The notes beneath the pieces are model-generated. The model did no database searches and was not told where the DNA came from. It saw nothing but the letters and a program-made list of their open reading frames with translations. The translations under genes were made by a program, and so were the position numbers. A stretch of DNA of 64,000 nucleotides. Source: Butyricicoccus sp. OM04-18BH (GTDB lineage: Bacteria; Bacillota; Clostridia; Oscillospirales; Butyricicoccaceae). The stretch is from NCBI RefSeq assembly GCF_003481705.1, contig NZ_QULN01000012.1, positions 7,623 to 71,622 on the forward strand, in the 5' to 3' direction. This document shows, in pieces, positions 14,955 to 22,574 of the stretch (its first letter is position 1; every line of letters starts with the position of its first letter).

Positions 14955-16109
14955 TCACCCAAAATATTTCTGCATCAAGCTGTCAAACAGTAGTTGTGCT
15001 TCGTCCAACGCCTTCTGTACGGCAACTTTTGATTTGTCGACCTGTTCAACGAAGGCTGCAAACTGCTCCTGCAATGCCATTGGCGCAAGCAATATCCTTA
15101 TTTTGTTCATGGTAGATATTGGGAGCTGAGGCTGTGCAGAGCCGCTGGCGATCTTCCCCTTTATGGATTGAAGCTGTAGCTTAAATTGCTCCATAAAGAA
15201 GACCTCTGTCATTACGCTTTTATTCATGCGTAGAATAACCATGCCGGAATTGATGCGTACATTTTCAAACGGGACACTGTCGTCATAAAACGCCAAATTT
15301 CCGAGTGTTCCTCTTGTCGTTAGCACTACATCGCCGCGTTCCAGTTTGCCATTGTGAAGGGCGTTATCTTTTTCTTTAGTGATGAACATGCGGTTTTCGA
15401 AGGAAAAGCCCGTCGCTGTTACGTTTTTTGCATTTAAGAACAGGCAGTATCCCGTGTCTGAAAACTCATCCTGCTTGGGATAGTTCTTACCACGGTCTCC
15501 GTCTATTATCGCACAAACCGTAGTCATCGGTTCAGTCGGAAGCCCCATGCTATTTCTTACGGGATCACCAAACATTTCGACAAATCGGGCTTTGACGAGT
15601 TCGTCCAGCTTTTGGAGCTGCTGCTGACGCAATCGAACGATTGAGATTATTCTATCAAATTCGCTGGTAATATGTCGCTGATTTTCTAATGTGGGGCATT
15701 CTATCTCTACAGATTTTAAATCTGAACTATTGGCCCGTGGCATTTTGGCACCGCTTGTTTTTTCGTTTATATATGCCACAAATTTTGGTGACCGTAGAAA
15801 ATATGTGAGATATTCTCTCGTAATATAGTTTTTATTAGGCTTCAGTGGAAGCATTTCTGAAGTTGCATACCCAGGGCAATCAGGGATAACAACTTTGTTT
15901 AGATATGGACGCAATTTAGAATAGAGAACATTATTAGTATCAAATGCGATGGTTGAGGTTCCGATTTTATCGAAAGGAACATACAAACGCTCATAGATAT
16001 GCCCTGTGTTGCTTTCCACCATATCTAGATTTAGCAGCCAATATGATTCGCTTTCTGGAACACTTCCTTGCTGAATGGGGGCTATATCACCCAGTTTATA
16101 TTTCGCCAT
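14955..16109 (-). CDS. hsdS: Type I restriction-modification specificity subunit
   Basis: A 384-residue HsdS with two target-recognition domains and two helical conserved regions. TRD1 starts Y-K-L-G-D-I-A-P-I-Q-Q-G and ends with Y-A-T-S-E-M-L-P-L; the first long helix contains Q-Q-L-Q-K-L-D-E-L-V-K-A-R-F-V-E-M-F-G-D. TRD2 (about 205-345) ends with G-S-A-Q-P-Q-L-P-I-S-T-M-N; the second helix is A-L-Q-E-Q-F-A-A-F-V-E-Q-V-D-K-S-K. The subunit sets the bipartite DNA target of the M2S methylase and R2M2S nuclease. Start ATG 11 bases after hsdM. No second hsdS gene or inversion partner is visible in this window. Confidence 0.92.
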   Translation of the reverse strand: MAKYKLGDIAPIQQGSVPESESYWLLNLDMVESNTGHIYERLYVPFDKIGTSTIAFDTNNVLYSKLRPYLNKVVIPDCPGYATSEMLPLKPNKNYITREYLTYFLRSPKFVAYINEKTSGAKMPRANSSDLKSVEIECPTLENQRHITSEFDRIISIVRLRQQQLQKLDELVKARFVEMFGDPVRNSMGLPTEPMTTVCAIIDGDRGKNYPKQDEFSDTGYCLFLNAKNVTATGFSFENRMFITKEKDNALHNGKLERGDVVLTTRGTLGNLAFYDDSVPFENVRINSGMVILRMNKSVMTEVFFMEQFKLQLQSIKGKIASGSAQPQLPISTMNKIRILLAPMALQEQFAAFVEQVDKSKVAVQKALDEAQLLFDSLMQKYFG

Positions 16110-16120
16110 ATTTCACTCCA

Positions 16121-17623
16121 TTACAATCCAAGCAGCTCTTCCAGTTTGCTCATTTCCTCACCAATCTCCAGTTCCAACTCTCTCAGCTGGGCCATGATCT
16201 CGCTGGTGGGCGGGTACTCCACGGGCTTATACTCGGTTTTCTTGTATTTATTGATGGACAGGTCATAGCCATTTTCTACGATCTCCGCCTTGGGCACGAA
16301 AAAGGATTTTTCCGTGCGCTGGCGGTCTTTTTCGAAATCAAGATTGCGGAACCGTGCGATGATATCAGGGATATCGTTGTCTGCCACCGGGCTGCGCTTA
16401 TCGTCCAGCGAAAAGCCGTCGGCGGTCATATCATAGAACCACACATTGTCTGTACCACCGTGGCCGGTCTTGGTGAAGATCAGCACCGCGGTAGACACCC
16501 CTGCATAGGGCTTGAATACGCCGCTGGGCATGGAGATCACGGCCTCCAGCCGGTTGCCGTCCACCAGCTCTTTGCGGATGGCTTTGTGTGCGGTGGAAGA
16601 GCCGAATAGCACGCCGTCCGGGACGATGCAGGCGCAGCGTCCGCCGATGCGGAGCATCCGCAGGAACAGAGCCAAAAACAGCAGTTCCGTTTTCTTGGTC
16701 TTGCAGACTTTCAGCAGATCTGCCGAAACGGTGTCTGCGTCCAGGCTGCCCTTGAACGGCGGGTTGGCCAAAATCAGGGAATACTTCTCTTTGTCTGGGT
16801 TCTGGTCGCTAAGGCTGTCCCGGTACTCGATAAAGGGATTGTCAATGCCGTGGGTCATCATGTTCATCGCGCCGATGCGGAGCATGGTTCTGTCCATGTC
16901 GTAGCCGAAAAACATGTGGTTCATATAGTGATCCTTCTTCTGGCGGTTGAAGAAGATTTCTTCCTTGCGGTGTTCCTTCAGGTATTCACCCGCAGAAACA
17001 AGGAAGCCGGAAGTGCCGCAGGCCGGGTCGCAGATCACATCGTCCGCTTTTGGGTCCATCAGCTCCACCATCATGCGGATAATATGGCGTGGGGTACGGA
17101 ACTGACCGTTACGGCCGGACTGGCTGATTTTGCTGAGCAGATATTCATAGGTATCGCCCCGCACATCCACCGCCTGAGATTCGTTCATCAGGCGATAAAT
17201 CTCGTCCAGCGCATCCACCACTTTGGATAGCAGAAGCGGCGTGGGCAGCTTGAAAATGGCATCGTCCATGTACTTGGAATAGGCGCTGCTCTTATCCCCG
17301 TGGAGGTTCTTGATGAACGGAAACACCCACTCCTGCATCACAGAGTACATTTTCCCTGCCGGGAAGTCATGAAACACACTCCATTTGAGTTGCTGACCGT
17401 CGATGGTGCGCTCACCCATCTGCACCTCATCGGTGAAGATGCTGGTATAAGGCAGCCCCAGCATGGCAGCCTCTTTTGCCCGGAGATTGTCCGAATCGTC
17501 CAAGTCGTGAATGAACATCAGATACGTGATCTGCTCGATCACATCCAGCGGGTTCACCAAACCGCCCGCTGCAAAAACATCCCAAAGGCCGTCGATTTTA
17601 TTTTTCAGTTCGCCTGTAATCAT
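16121..17623 (-). CDS. hsdM: Type I restriction-modification DNA methyltransferase
   Basis: A 500-residue N6-adenine methylase. An N-terminal helical domain (about 1-150) precedes the SAM-binding motif I D-V-I-C-D-P-A-C-G-T-S-G-F at about 195-207 and catalytic motif IV L-I-L-A-N-P-P-F at about 285-292. The product methylates host DNA at the HsdS-defined site and is the core of the restriction complex. Its ATG follows the Fic stop directly (TAAATG). Length and motifs are normal. Confidence 0.95.
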   Translation of the reverse strand: MITGELKNKIDGLWDVFAAGGLVNPLDVIEQITYLMFIHDLDDSDNLRAKEAAMLGLPYTSIFTDEVQMGERTIDGQQLKWSVFHDFPAGKMYSVMQEWVFPFIKNLHGDKSSAYSKYMDDAIFKLPTPLLLSKVVDALDEIYRLMNESQAVDVRGDTYEYLLSKISQSGRNGQFRTPRHIIRMMVELMDPKADDVICDPACGTSGFLVSAGEYLKEHRKEEIFFNRQKKDHYMNHMFFGYDMDRTMLRIGAMNMMTHGIDNPFIEYRDSLSDQNPDKEKYSLILANPPFKGSLDADTVSADLLKVCKTKKTELLFLALFLRMLRIGGRCACIVPDGVLFGSSTAHKAIRKELVDGNRLEAVISMPSGVFKPYAGVSTAVLIFTKTGHGGTDNVWFYDMTADGFSLDDKRSPVADNDIPDIIARFRNLDFEKDRQRTEKSFFVPKAEIVENGYDLSINKYKKTEYKPVEYPPTSEIMAQLRELELEIGEEMSKLEELLGL

Positions 17624-18682
17624 TTATTCTCTCTCCCTGTTCCAAGTGTAAGAAGTGTACCGTCCGCCGCCGATTTTCAAGATTTCTCCAGACTTTATCA
17701 AATCCGCCAGTGCGCGCTGGACGGTGATCTGACTGATATTCGGGCACTTTTCCATGATTTCACTCTTGGTGATTTTGCCGAGGTGGTTTTTGATGATCTC
17801 CCGTACACGGTCGGGCTTGGACAGGCCCTTGGTGGTCAGCAGCTCGATCCGGCTCTCGAAATCCCGGTACGCCGCCACCAGAACACCCAGCATATAGGTG
17901 ACAAAGGGGGCATAGTCGTTGGTTCCCTCATGCCAGTTATAGGAGCTGGCTTGCAGAGTCTCGTAATAGGTTTCCTTGGTATCGGAGATCAGTTTCTCAA
18001 TACTGATATATTTGCCAACGATATAGCCGGAGCGGTACAGGAGCAGCAGTGTCAGGAGCCTGCTCATGCGGCCATTCCCGTCATTGAAGGGGTGGATGCA
18101 GAGAAAATCCAGAATGAAGATGGGAATCAGCAGCAACGGGTCGAGTTCAGCATCCTGCATAGCCGCTTCAAACGCGCTGCACAGCGCCGTAATAGCCTCC
18201 GGCGTTTCCCACGCAGGAACAGGCTCAAACCGGACAATCTGCTGACCGTCCGGCAGTTCTTCGGCAATCACGTTATCCGAATTTTTGAAGCAGCCGCCGA
18301 TGGACTTCCCGCTGTATTTGTACAGATCCCGGTGAAGCTGCAAAATGATGGACGGCTTTGGCGGGATATAGTCGTGGCTTTCATGGATCGTTGCAAGCAC
18401 ATCGCGGTATCCAGCAATCTCTTTTTCACTGCGAGTTTTTGGCATTGTTTTATCACGCACGATTTTCTTCAGTCTGTCATCCGTGGTGATAATTCCCTCG
18501 ATGCGGTTAGATGCCTCTGTGCTCTGAATTTTCGCAACTTCCAGAAGTTCAGACAACGCATCCGCTTTAGCCTCGATAAAGAGATTTTGCTGCCCCTTGT
18601 ATTCGTGAATCTGCGTCAGGTAGGCCACGATCTCTGGCGTCAGCAATTTGTTGTATTCTATTTTGAAGTCGAACGCTCTCAT
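17624..18682 (-). CDS. Fic family AMP-transferase-like protein, first gene of the restriction polycistron
   Basis: A 352-residue Fic protein. The N-terminal region holds the class II inhibitory helix S-N-R-I-E-G at about 58-63. The catalytic loop is H-P-F-N-D-G-N-G-R at about 197-205, all key residues kept. A C-terminal winged helix (I-T-K-S-E-I-M-E-K-C-P-N-I-S-Q-I-T-V-Q-R-A-L) would bind DNA or a partner. Fic enzymes usually transfer AMP to proteins; target unknown here. Its place at the head of an hsd operon, under a promoter with a dyad over the -10 box, suggests it regulates or guards the restriction system (inference). Confidence 0.9.
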   Translation of the reverse strand: MRAFDFKIEYNKLLTPEIVAYLTQIHEYKGQQNLFIEAKADALSELLEVAKIQSTEASNRIEGIITTDDRLKKIVRDKTMPKTRSEKEIAGYRDVLATIHESHDYIPPKPSIILQLHRDLYKYSGKSIGGCFKNSDNVIAEELPDGQQIVRFEPVPAWETPEAITALCSAFEAAMQDAELDPLLLIPIFILDFLCIHPFNDGNGRMSRLLTLLLLYRSGYIVGKYISIEKLISDTKETYYETLQASSYNWHEGTNDYAPFVTYMLGVLVAAYRDFESRIELLTTKGLSKPDRVREIIKNHLGKITKSEIMEKCPNISQITVQRALADLIKSGEILKIGGGRYTSYTWNRERE

Positions 18683-18727
18683 GCACTGCCCTCATTTGAA
18701 TTTCAATTTCATCAAATCTTATCGAAT

Positions 18728-18767
18728 GATGTAATTGTAGTATATCCTTGAATTACATCGCTGTCAA
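18728..18767 (-). promoter_or_regulatory. Promoter and operator of the fic-hsd polycistron
   Basis: On the minus strand: TTGACA (18762-18767), 17-bp spacer, TATACT (18739-18744). The 9-bp inverted repeat GATGTAATT / AATTACATC (18728-18736 and 18751-18759) flanks the -10 box, a classical repressor layout. The Fic winged helix is one candidate binder. Confidence 0.75.
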
Positions 18768-18847
18768 TATCAATTTTCTCATTTTTGCATTAATGATAAA
18801 ATTAGAATTTGGCTGTCGTCTGCTACGCATCATGTCCCCTCGCAGGC

Positions 18848-18932
18848 GCTGACAATCGAAAACTGTATCGTAACGATTTAAGATTGTCAGCAAAAAAGGA
18901 AGTCCGCCACTCATCGGTACGGACTTCCTTTT
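18848..18932. terminator. Inverted repeat and bidirectional terminator
   Basis: GCTGACAATC (18848-18857) and its complement at 18882-18891 bracket 24 bases. Directly after, AAAAGGAAGTCCG pairs with CGGACTTCCTTTT (18894-18932), with A and T runs on both sides, a two-way terminator. No gene ends clearly here, so it may be a relic of a mobilization operon. Confidence 0.55.
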
Positions 18933-18952
18933 GCATTTTCTGAGCAGGTGTT

Positions 18953-19112
18953 CCAAACTGCGTTTTTACAGTTTGGGTACCCGTCTGCGAAGAAAATATG
19001 GGGAGTTCAGAGGGGAAAATCCCCTTTGACGCAGGGTTTCCAATAGGGGCGCGCAGCATCCCTGTTGGCACACGATTTTCCGTAGGAAAGTCTAGTGTGT
19101 TATACCTTTGCT
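18953..19112 (+). other. MOBV-type origin of transfer (oriT)
   Basis: GGCACACGATTTTCC (19067-19081) and GGAAAG...TAGTGTG form an interrupted inverted repeat that ends in TAGTGTG/TTATAC (19093-19105). TAGTGTG/TTA is the nick sequence of MobM-type MOBV relaxases known from pMV158. A second dyad, CCAAACTG/CAGTTTGG, is at about 18954-18977, and AGGGG-AAAAT-CCCCT at about 19010-19024. No relaxase gene is in the window, so the site may be a relic or be served in trans. Confidence 0.65.
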
Positions 19113-19196
19113 TCCGGCTGACACTGGAAAGAGGCTAGCTTCGCCATCTGCTGTACGGACAGATAGCGGTTGGCAGACGCTTTTCAGCGGCAGGAG

Positions 19197-19265
19197 GACA
19201 GGCGGATTTTGTGACGCGGGCTGCGGTACAAATGCAGGATTTTTGAGAAGCAAAATCCGACTGTC
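19197..19265. other. Interrupted inverted repeat near oriT
   Basis: GACAG-G-CGGATTTTG (19197-19211) pairs with CAAAATCCG-A-CTGTC (19251-19265), 14 pairs with one mismatched position, over 39 bases. It belongs to the non-coding stretch between oriT and the next gene and may bind a mobilization accessory protein. Confidence 0.45.
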
Positions 19266-19323
19266 CGGAAAAGGAAGCAGAGGTATATAAAAGCCCCCGT
19301 CCCGCCGCAGCGCCGCCGTTGTT

Positions 19324-19524
19324 TCAGCGCTTCTTCCGTTTTCCCTTGCCGTGGGTCGTGGTCGTTTTCCCGCGCTGGCTGATGGGGCTTTTTAGGTACT
19401 TGGACAGTTTGAGTATTTCAATCAGTGAGACGAACTGCTCTGTCGAGAGTTTGTCATAATCAATGCCGAACGTAGCAAGGAATGACCGAATTTGCCTTTT
19501 CTCGGAACTGCCCTCAAAGTTCAT
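19324..19524 (-). CDS. Small basic hypothetical protein
   Basis: A 66-residue protein with a helical first part (R-Q-I-R-S-F-L-A-T-F-G-I-D-Y-D-K-L) and a very basic C-terminus ending G-K-G-K-R-K-K-R, which suggests nucleic acid binding. Family not recognised. It lies between oriT-like sequence and another small gene on the same strand, 12 bases apart, so both may be remnants of a mobilization or maintenance operon. ATG at 19524 has no strong ribosome site. Confidence 0.45.
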   Translation of the reverse strand: MNFEGSSEKRQIRSFLATFGIDYDKLSTEQFVSLIEILKLSKYLKSPISQRGKTTTTHGKGKRKKR

Positions 19525-19536
19525 TGCATCCTGTAA

Positions 19537-19947
19537 TTAGTTCTGTATATTTTCTGCAAAGGAGACTTCATCCGCGGTCATGGTGTCGGGGCGGTGTTCA
19601 CTCCGAATGTCACGGAGAATACCTTTCAGATCATCCGCAATCAGGCTTCCGAAATATTCATCTTCCCGAATCTGCGCCACTTCTAACGTCCGCAGGTGCA
19701 GGTCATTTTCCTCACTGCCGTTTTTCATCAGTGCTATCTGCCGGACGGCTTCCAGCACGGCATTCATATCGTTGACCCGCATATCCGCGATCAGGTCAAC
19801 GTAAATCTCAGCATCCAGCATGAAGCGCTGGAAATCCTTGTGGCAGATCAGCTCCGACAGCAGCCGGCGGTTGAACTTGCCCGTTTTCAATACATCAATC
19901 GAAGCATCACTCAAATGTAGCTCATGCAGAGCTGTGTTCAATGTCAC
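19537..19947 (-). CDS. Hypothetical helical protein, possibly 5' truncated
   Basis: 136 residues from a GTG: mostly helical and acidic, for example L-H-E-L-H-L-S-D-A-S-I-D-V-L, then D-F-Q-R-F-M-L-D-A-E-I-Y-V-D-L-I-A. No family recognised. There is no ribosome site before the GTG, stops occur just upstream and a terminator lies 30 bases away, so the true start may have been lost. It could also be a fragment of a larger element-encoded protein. Confidence 0.4.
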   Translation of the reverse strand: MTLNTALHELHLSDASIDVLKTGKFNRRLLSELICHKDFQRFMLDAEIYVDLIADMRVNDMNAVLEAVRQIALMKNGSEENDLHLRTLEVAQIREDEYFGSLIADDLKGILRDIRSEHRPDTMTADEVSFAENIQN

Positions 19948-19976
19948 TTAGTTAGCAAGTAAGGAACCTCACAAAG

Positions 19977-20018
19977 ACAGCACACAGCAAAGCCAGAGCA
20001 AGCTGTGTGCTGTTTTTT
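19977..20018 (+). terminator. Rho-independent terminator
   Basis: ACAGCACACAGC (19977-19988) pairs with GCTGTGTGCTGT (20002-20013), followed by T6. It is oriented on the plus strand although the neighbouring small genes lie on the minus strand, so it terminates transcripts coming from the oriT side. Confidence 0.6.
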
Positions 20019-20083
20019 GCGACATCAGGGCATGACAACAAAGCGGATCGGAAAATCCGCTTTAAAAAGAATGTTCAAATCAC

Positions 20084-20293
20084 AAAATAAATGAATACGA
20101 CAAAATAGTATATTTCACGAATAAAATATGCCTTTCAAAAGAGGTCTCTCAGCGCACATCCTACACAAATAATGCAGGGTATCTACACAGATCGTGCACC
20201 CCTGGAACAAGCGCAATGCAGCGGGAATGACCGAATTGGTTGTTTCGCAAGAATCATTGTCGCAAGGGGGGTACATTATTTGTATAGATACCT
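20084..20293. repeat. Tandem 250-bp-period element, copy 1
   Basis: Copy 1 of a two-copy direct repeat with 250-bp spacing. It contains CCTACACAAATAATGCA (20160-20176) and TACATTATTTGTATAGA (20272-20288) as degenerate inverted ends about 130 bp apart. Shared landmarks with copy 2 include ATTTCACGAAT, GCGCAATGCAGCGGGAATGA and AAGAATCATTGTCGCAAGGG. No coding potential. Confidence 0.65.
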
Positions 20294-20333
20294 CCTTTTA
20301 TACGGAACATAATTCTGAACAATATCAACCTAT

Positions 20334-20546
20334 AGAATGAATCAATGCGGCAGAATGGTACATTTCACGAATATAATATGCCTTTAAAAAGAGGTCGCTC
20401 AGAACACACCCTACACAAATAATGTAGGGTATCTACACAAATCGTGCACCCCCTGAAACAAGCGCAATGCAGCGGGAATGACCAAGTTGGTTGTTTTGCA
20501 AGAATCATTGTCGCAAGGGGGGTACATTATTTGTGTAGGTGCATAT
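20334..20546. repeat. Tandem 250-bp-period element, copy 2
   Basis: Copy 2. Here the inverted ends are perfect: CCTACACAAATAATGTA (20410-20426) and TACATTATTTGTGTAGG (20523-20539), enclosing 96 bp. The right end passes straight into recombinase-derived coding sequence. It looks like a small non-autonomous mobile unit or a recombination-site cluster. Confidence 0.65.
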
Positions 20547-20550
20547 AGTG

Positions 20551-20758
20551 GTTCGACAGCGAACTGCGGCGGCTGATCAAGCAGCTGGGTTATCACAATA
20601 AGATACGCTGCTCCGATAGCAAATACCGTTCCGAAATTTATATTTATCGCGGCAGTGAGCGCAGAAAACGGCTCGACCGCCGTGCGGTCGGCATCATCAG
20701 CATCGCGCTCGGCCACAGCCGCGAGGATACCGTGATTACCAATTATATTAATCTTTAA
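20551..20758 (+). pseudogene. Truncated tyrosine recombinase 3' end
   Basis: Reads L-G-Y-H-N-K-I-R-C-S-D-S-K-Y-R-S-E, then L-D-R-R-A-V-G-I-I-S-I-A-L-G-H-S-R-E-D, ending T-N-Y-I-N-L and a stop. It is nearly the same as the last 60 codons of the intact recombinase at 7472-8491. Only the C-terminal part with the GHS and Tyr motifs remains. The two copies are direct repeats about 12.2 kb apart around the restriction island. Confidence 0.85.
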
Positions 20759-20760
20759 TG

Positions 20761-20914
20761 TAAGAATCCGCCTCTGTGCTGTGAAAACTTGCGCAGAGGC
20801 GGATTCTTATGTTGTATGCAATATAACGAGATGTATGAAAAATACATAGCGATTCTTTCTTCGCAAAAAATTCTCCGCGGCACTCTCCCATCCTGGAAGA
20901 AGAGCCGCGGAGAA
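20761..20914. terminator. Two strong hairpins after the recombinase remnant
   Basis: TAAGAATCCGCCTCTG (20761-20776) pairs perfectly (16 bp) with 20794-20809. TTCTCCGCGGC (20871-20881) pairs with GCCGCGGAGAA (20904-20914). Neither has a good T run on the plus strand; the first could act with weak T content. They are probably insulating terminators at the island edge. Confidence 0.5.
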
Positions 20915-21001
20915 ATAAATATATTTTCAGTGCCAATACAAAGACCATTAATCTTTACACCACTTTGCTTTTTCCAATGAAAAGATCGGAGATTACTATA
21001 C

Positions 21002-21037
21002 AGAAAAGCGACAGGCAAATACCTGTCGCTTTTCTTT
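21002..21037. terminator. Bidirectional terminator after the SLH pseudogene
   Basis: AGAAAAGCGACAGG pairs with CCTGTCGCTTTTCT over a 6-base loop, with T-rich exits on both strands. It lies 15 bp beyond the stop codon of the SLH-derived reading frame (21051), as expected for its native terminator. Confidence 0.75.
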
Positions 21038-21050
21038 GAGGAAAATGAAT

Positions 21051-21660
21051 TTACCACTTCGTAAGTTCCCATGCCTTAATATCGTCAGCAATGCTTCCAT
21101 TATAGGAAGAAAACTTACGTTTATTACCGATATGAATGTTGGCACGAACCTCGTTATAAAGTGCCTCATCCGGATGGTTCGGATATGCGATCTGAAGTGA
21201 TGTTTGCAAAGTCCGGGATATCCGCAGCGGTCAGCAGCGGCTTCTGGGTCAGCTCTGCATCCGGACCGGCGCCGAGGCCCTTCTCCAGCATGTAGAAAGC
21301 CAGCTCGCGCGAGCAGTTCTTATCATAGTTCTGGGGAGTGATCGCACCGAGGTTCGGCAGACACTGCAGATCGTTGATGCAGTAATCAACAACGCCATAA
21401 GCCCAATACTTGGTATTGTTTGCACTCTTGCCCGCATAGCCCTTTGCAGAACAAATCAGTTTTGCCATCTGGCCAATCGTGAGCTTGTCTTCGGGGCCAT
21501 ACTTACCGTTGCCGTAGCCCTTAATAAGACCGCCTTCGGACATCTTGTTGATGTAAGAGGTAGCCCAGTGGTTAGACGGCACGTCGCTGAAATTAGATGC
21601 CGCAAAGGCGGATGCCGTCATACTTGCCGCCAATGCCGCCGCCAGTGCTAATGAGGTAAT
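21051..21660 (-). pseudogene. SLH-domain surface protein, frameshifted and lacking a start
   Basis: The minus strand shows a signal-peptide-like I-T-S-L-A-L-A-A-A-L-A-A-S-M-T-A-S-A-F-A, then an SLH motif F-S-D-V-P-S-N-H-W-A-T-S-Y-I-N and K-L-T-I-G-Q-M-A-K-L-I. This frame stops at 21166. A second frame reads A-L-Y-N-E-V-R-A-N-I-H-I-G-N-K-R-K-F to a stop at 21051, before a good terminator, so a one-base frameshift near 21190 broke the gene. No start codon with ribosome site exists upstream; the recombinase gene ends there instead, so its 5' end was probably lost to that insertion. The longest single frame is 21166-21633. Confidence 0.75.
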
Positions 21661-21678
21661 TCTTTTGCACGTGTGTTC

Positions 21679-22272
<594 letters not shown>

Positions 22273-22292
22273 ATGAATTCCCCCGTTTTCCC

Positions 22293-22332
22293 GGTTTTGA
22301 CACCGCAAGTTTTGAATATAGGTTTTGACACC
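22293..22332. promoter_or_regulatory. Direct repeats upstream of the serine recombinase
   Basis: GGTTTTGACACC occurs at 22293-22304 and 22321-22332, 28 bp apart, with a related GATATGACACCGG further out. They lie 20-60 bp upstream of the recombinase start, where res sites or autoregulatory sites are expected. TATAAT on the minus strand is near 22338. Confidence 0.5.
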
Positions 22333-22503
22333 TCTATTATAACTTATGACGCTGGGTTTTGCAACCGGTGGCAATACTTGAAAGATATGACACCGGGGAA
22401 AGCCCTGTTCGCGGCCTGCCTTTCGGTGCTTTGCCTGCGTGTTAAATCCGGGGGGTCACTTCGCGCTGCTTCCAGAGCGTCGCTCCGTGGCGGCCGCACG
22501 CTT

Positions 22504-22571
22504 CTCAAAACGCTGTAAAGCTAAAAAGTTGCAGAGTTATAACTTTACAACGTTATAACTCTGCAACTTTC
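22504..22571. repeat. 8-bp-phased GTTATAAC array 4, also a terminator-like hairpin
   Basis: In-register octamers from 22504 to 22567, with GTTATAAC at 22536 and 22552. Units at 22528-22543 and 22552-22567 form a perfect 16-bp inverted repeat around TTTACAAC, extended by AAA/TTT. It sits 4 bp after the stop of the giant surface protein gene and probably terminates it. Confidence 0.7.
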
Positions 22572-22574
22572 TAT

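Noticed and set aside
18823..19071. Minus-strand frame of 82 codons near oriT
   Set aside because: It covers a terminator hairpin and several inverted repeats, has no ribosome site, and shows no domain.
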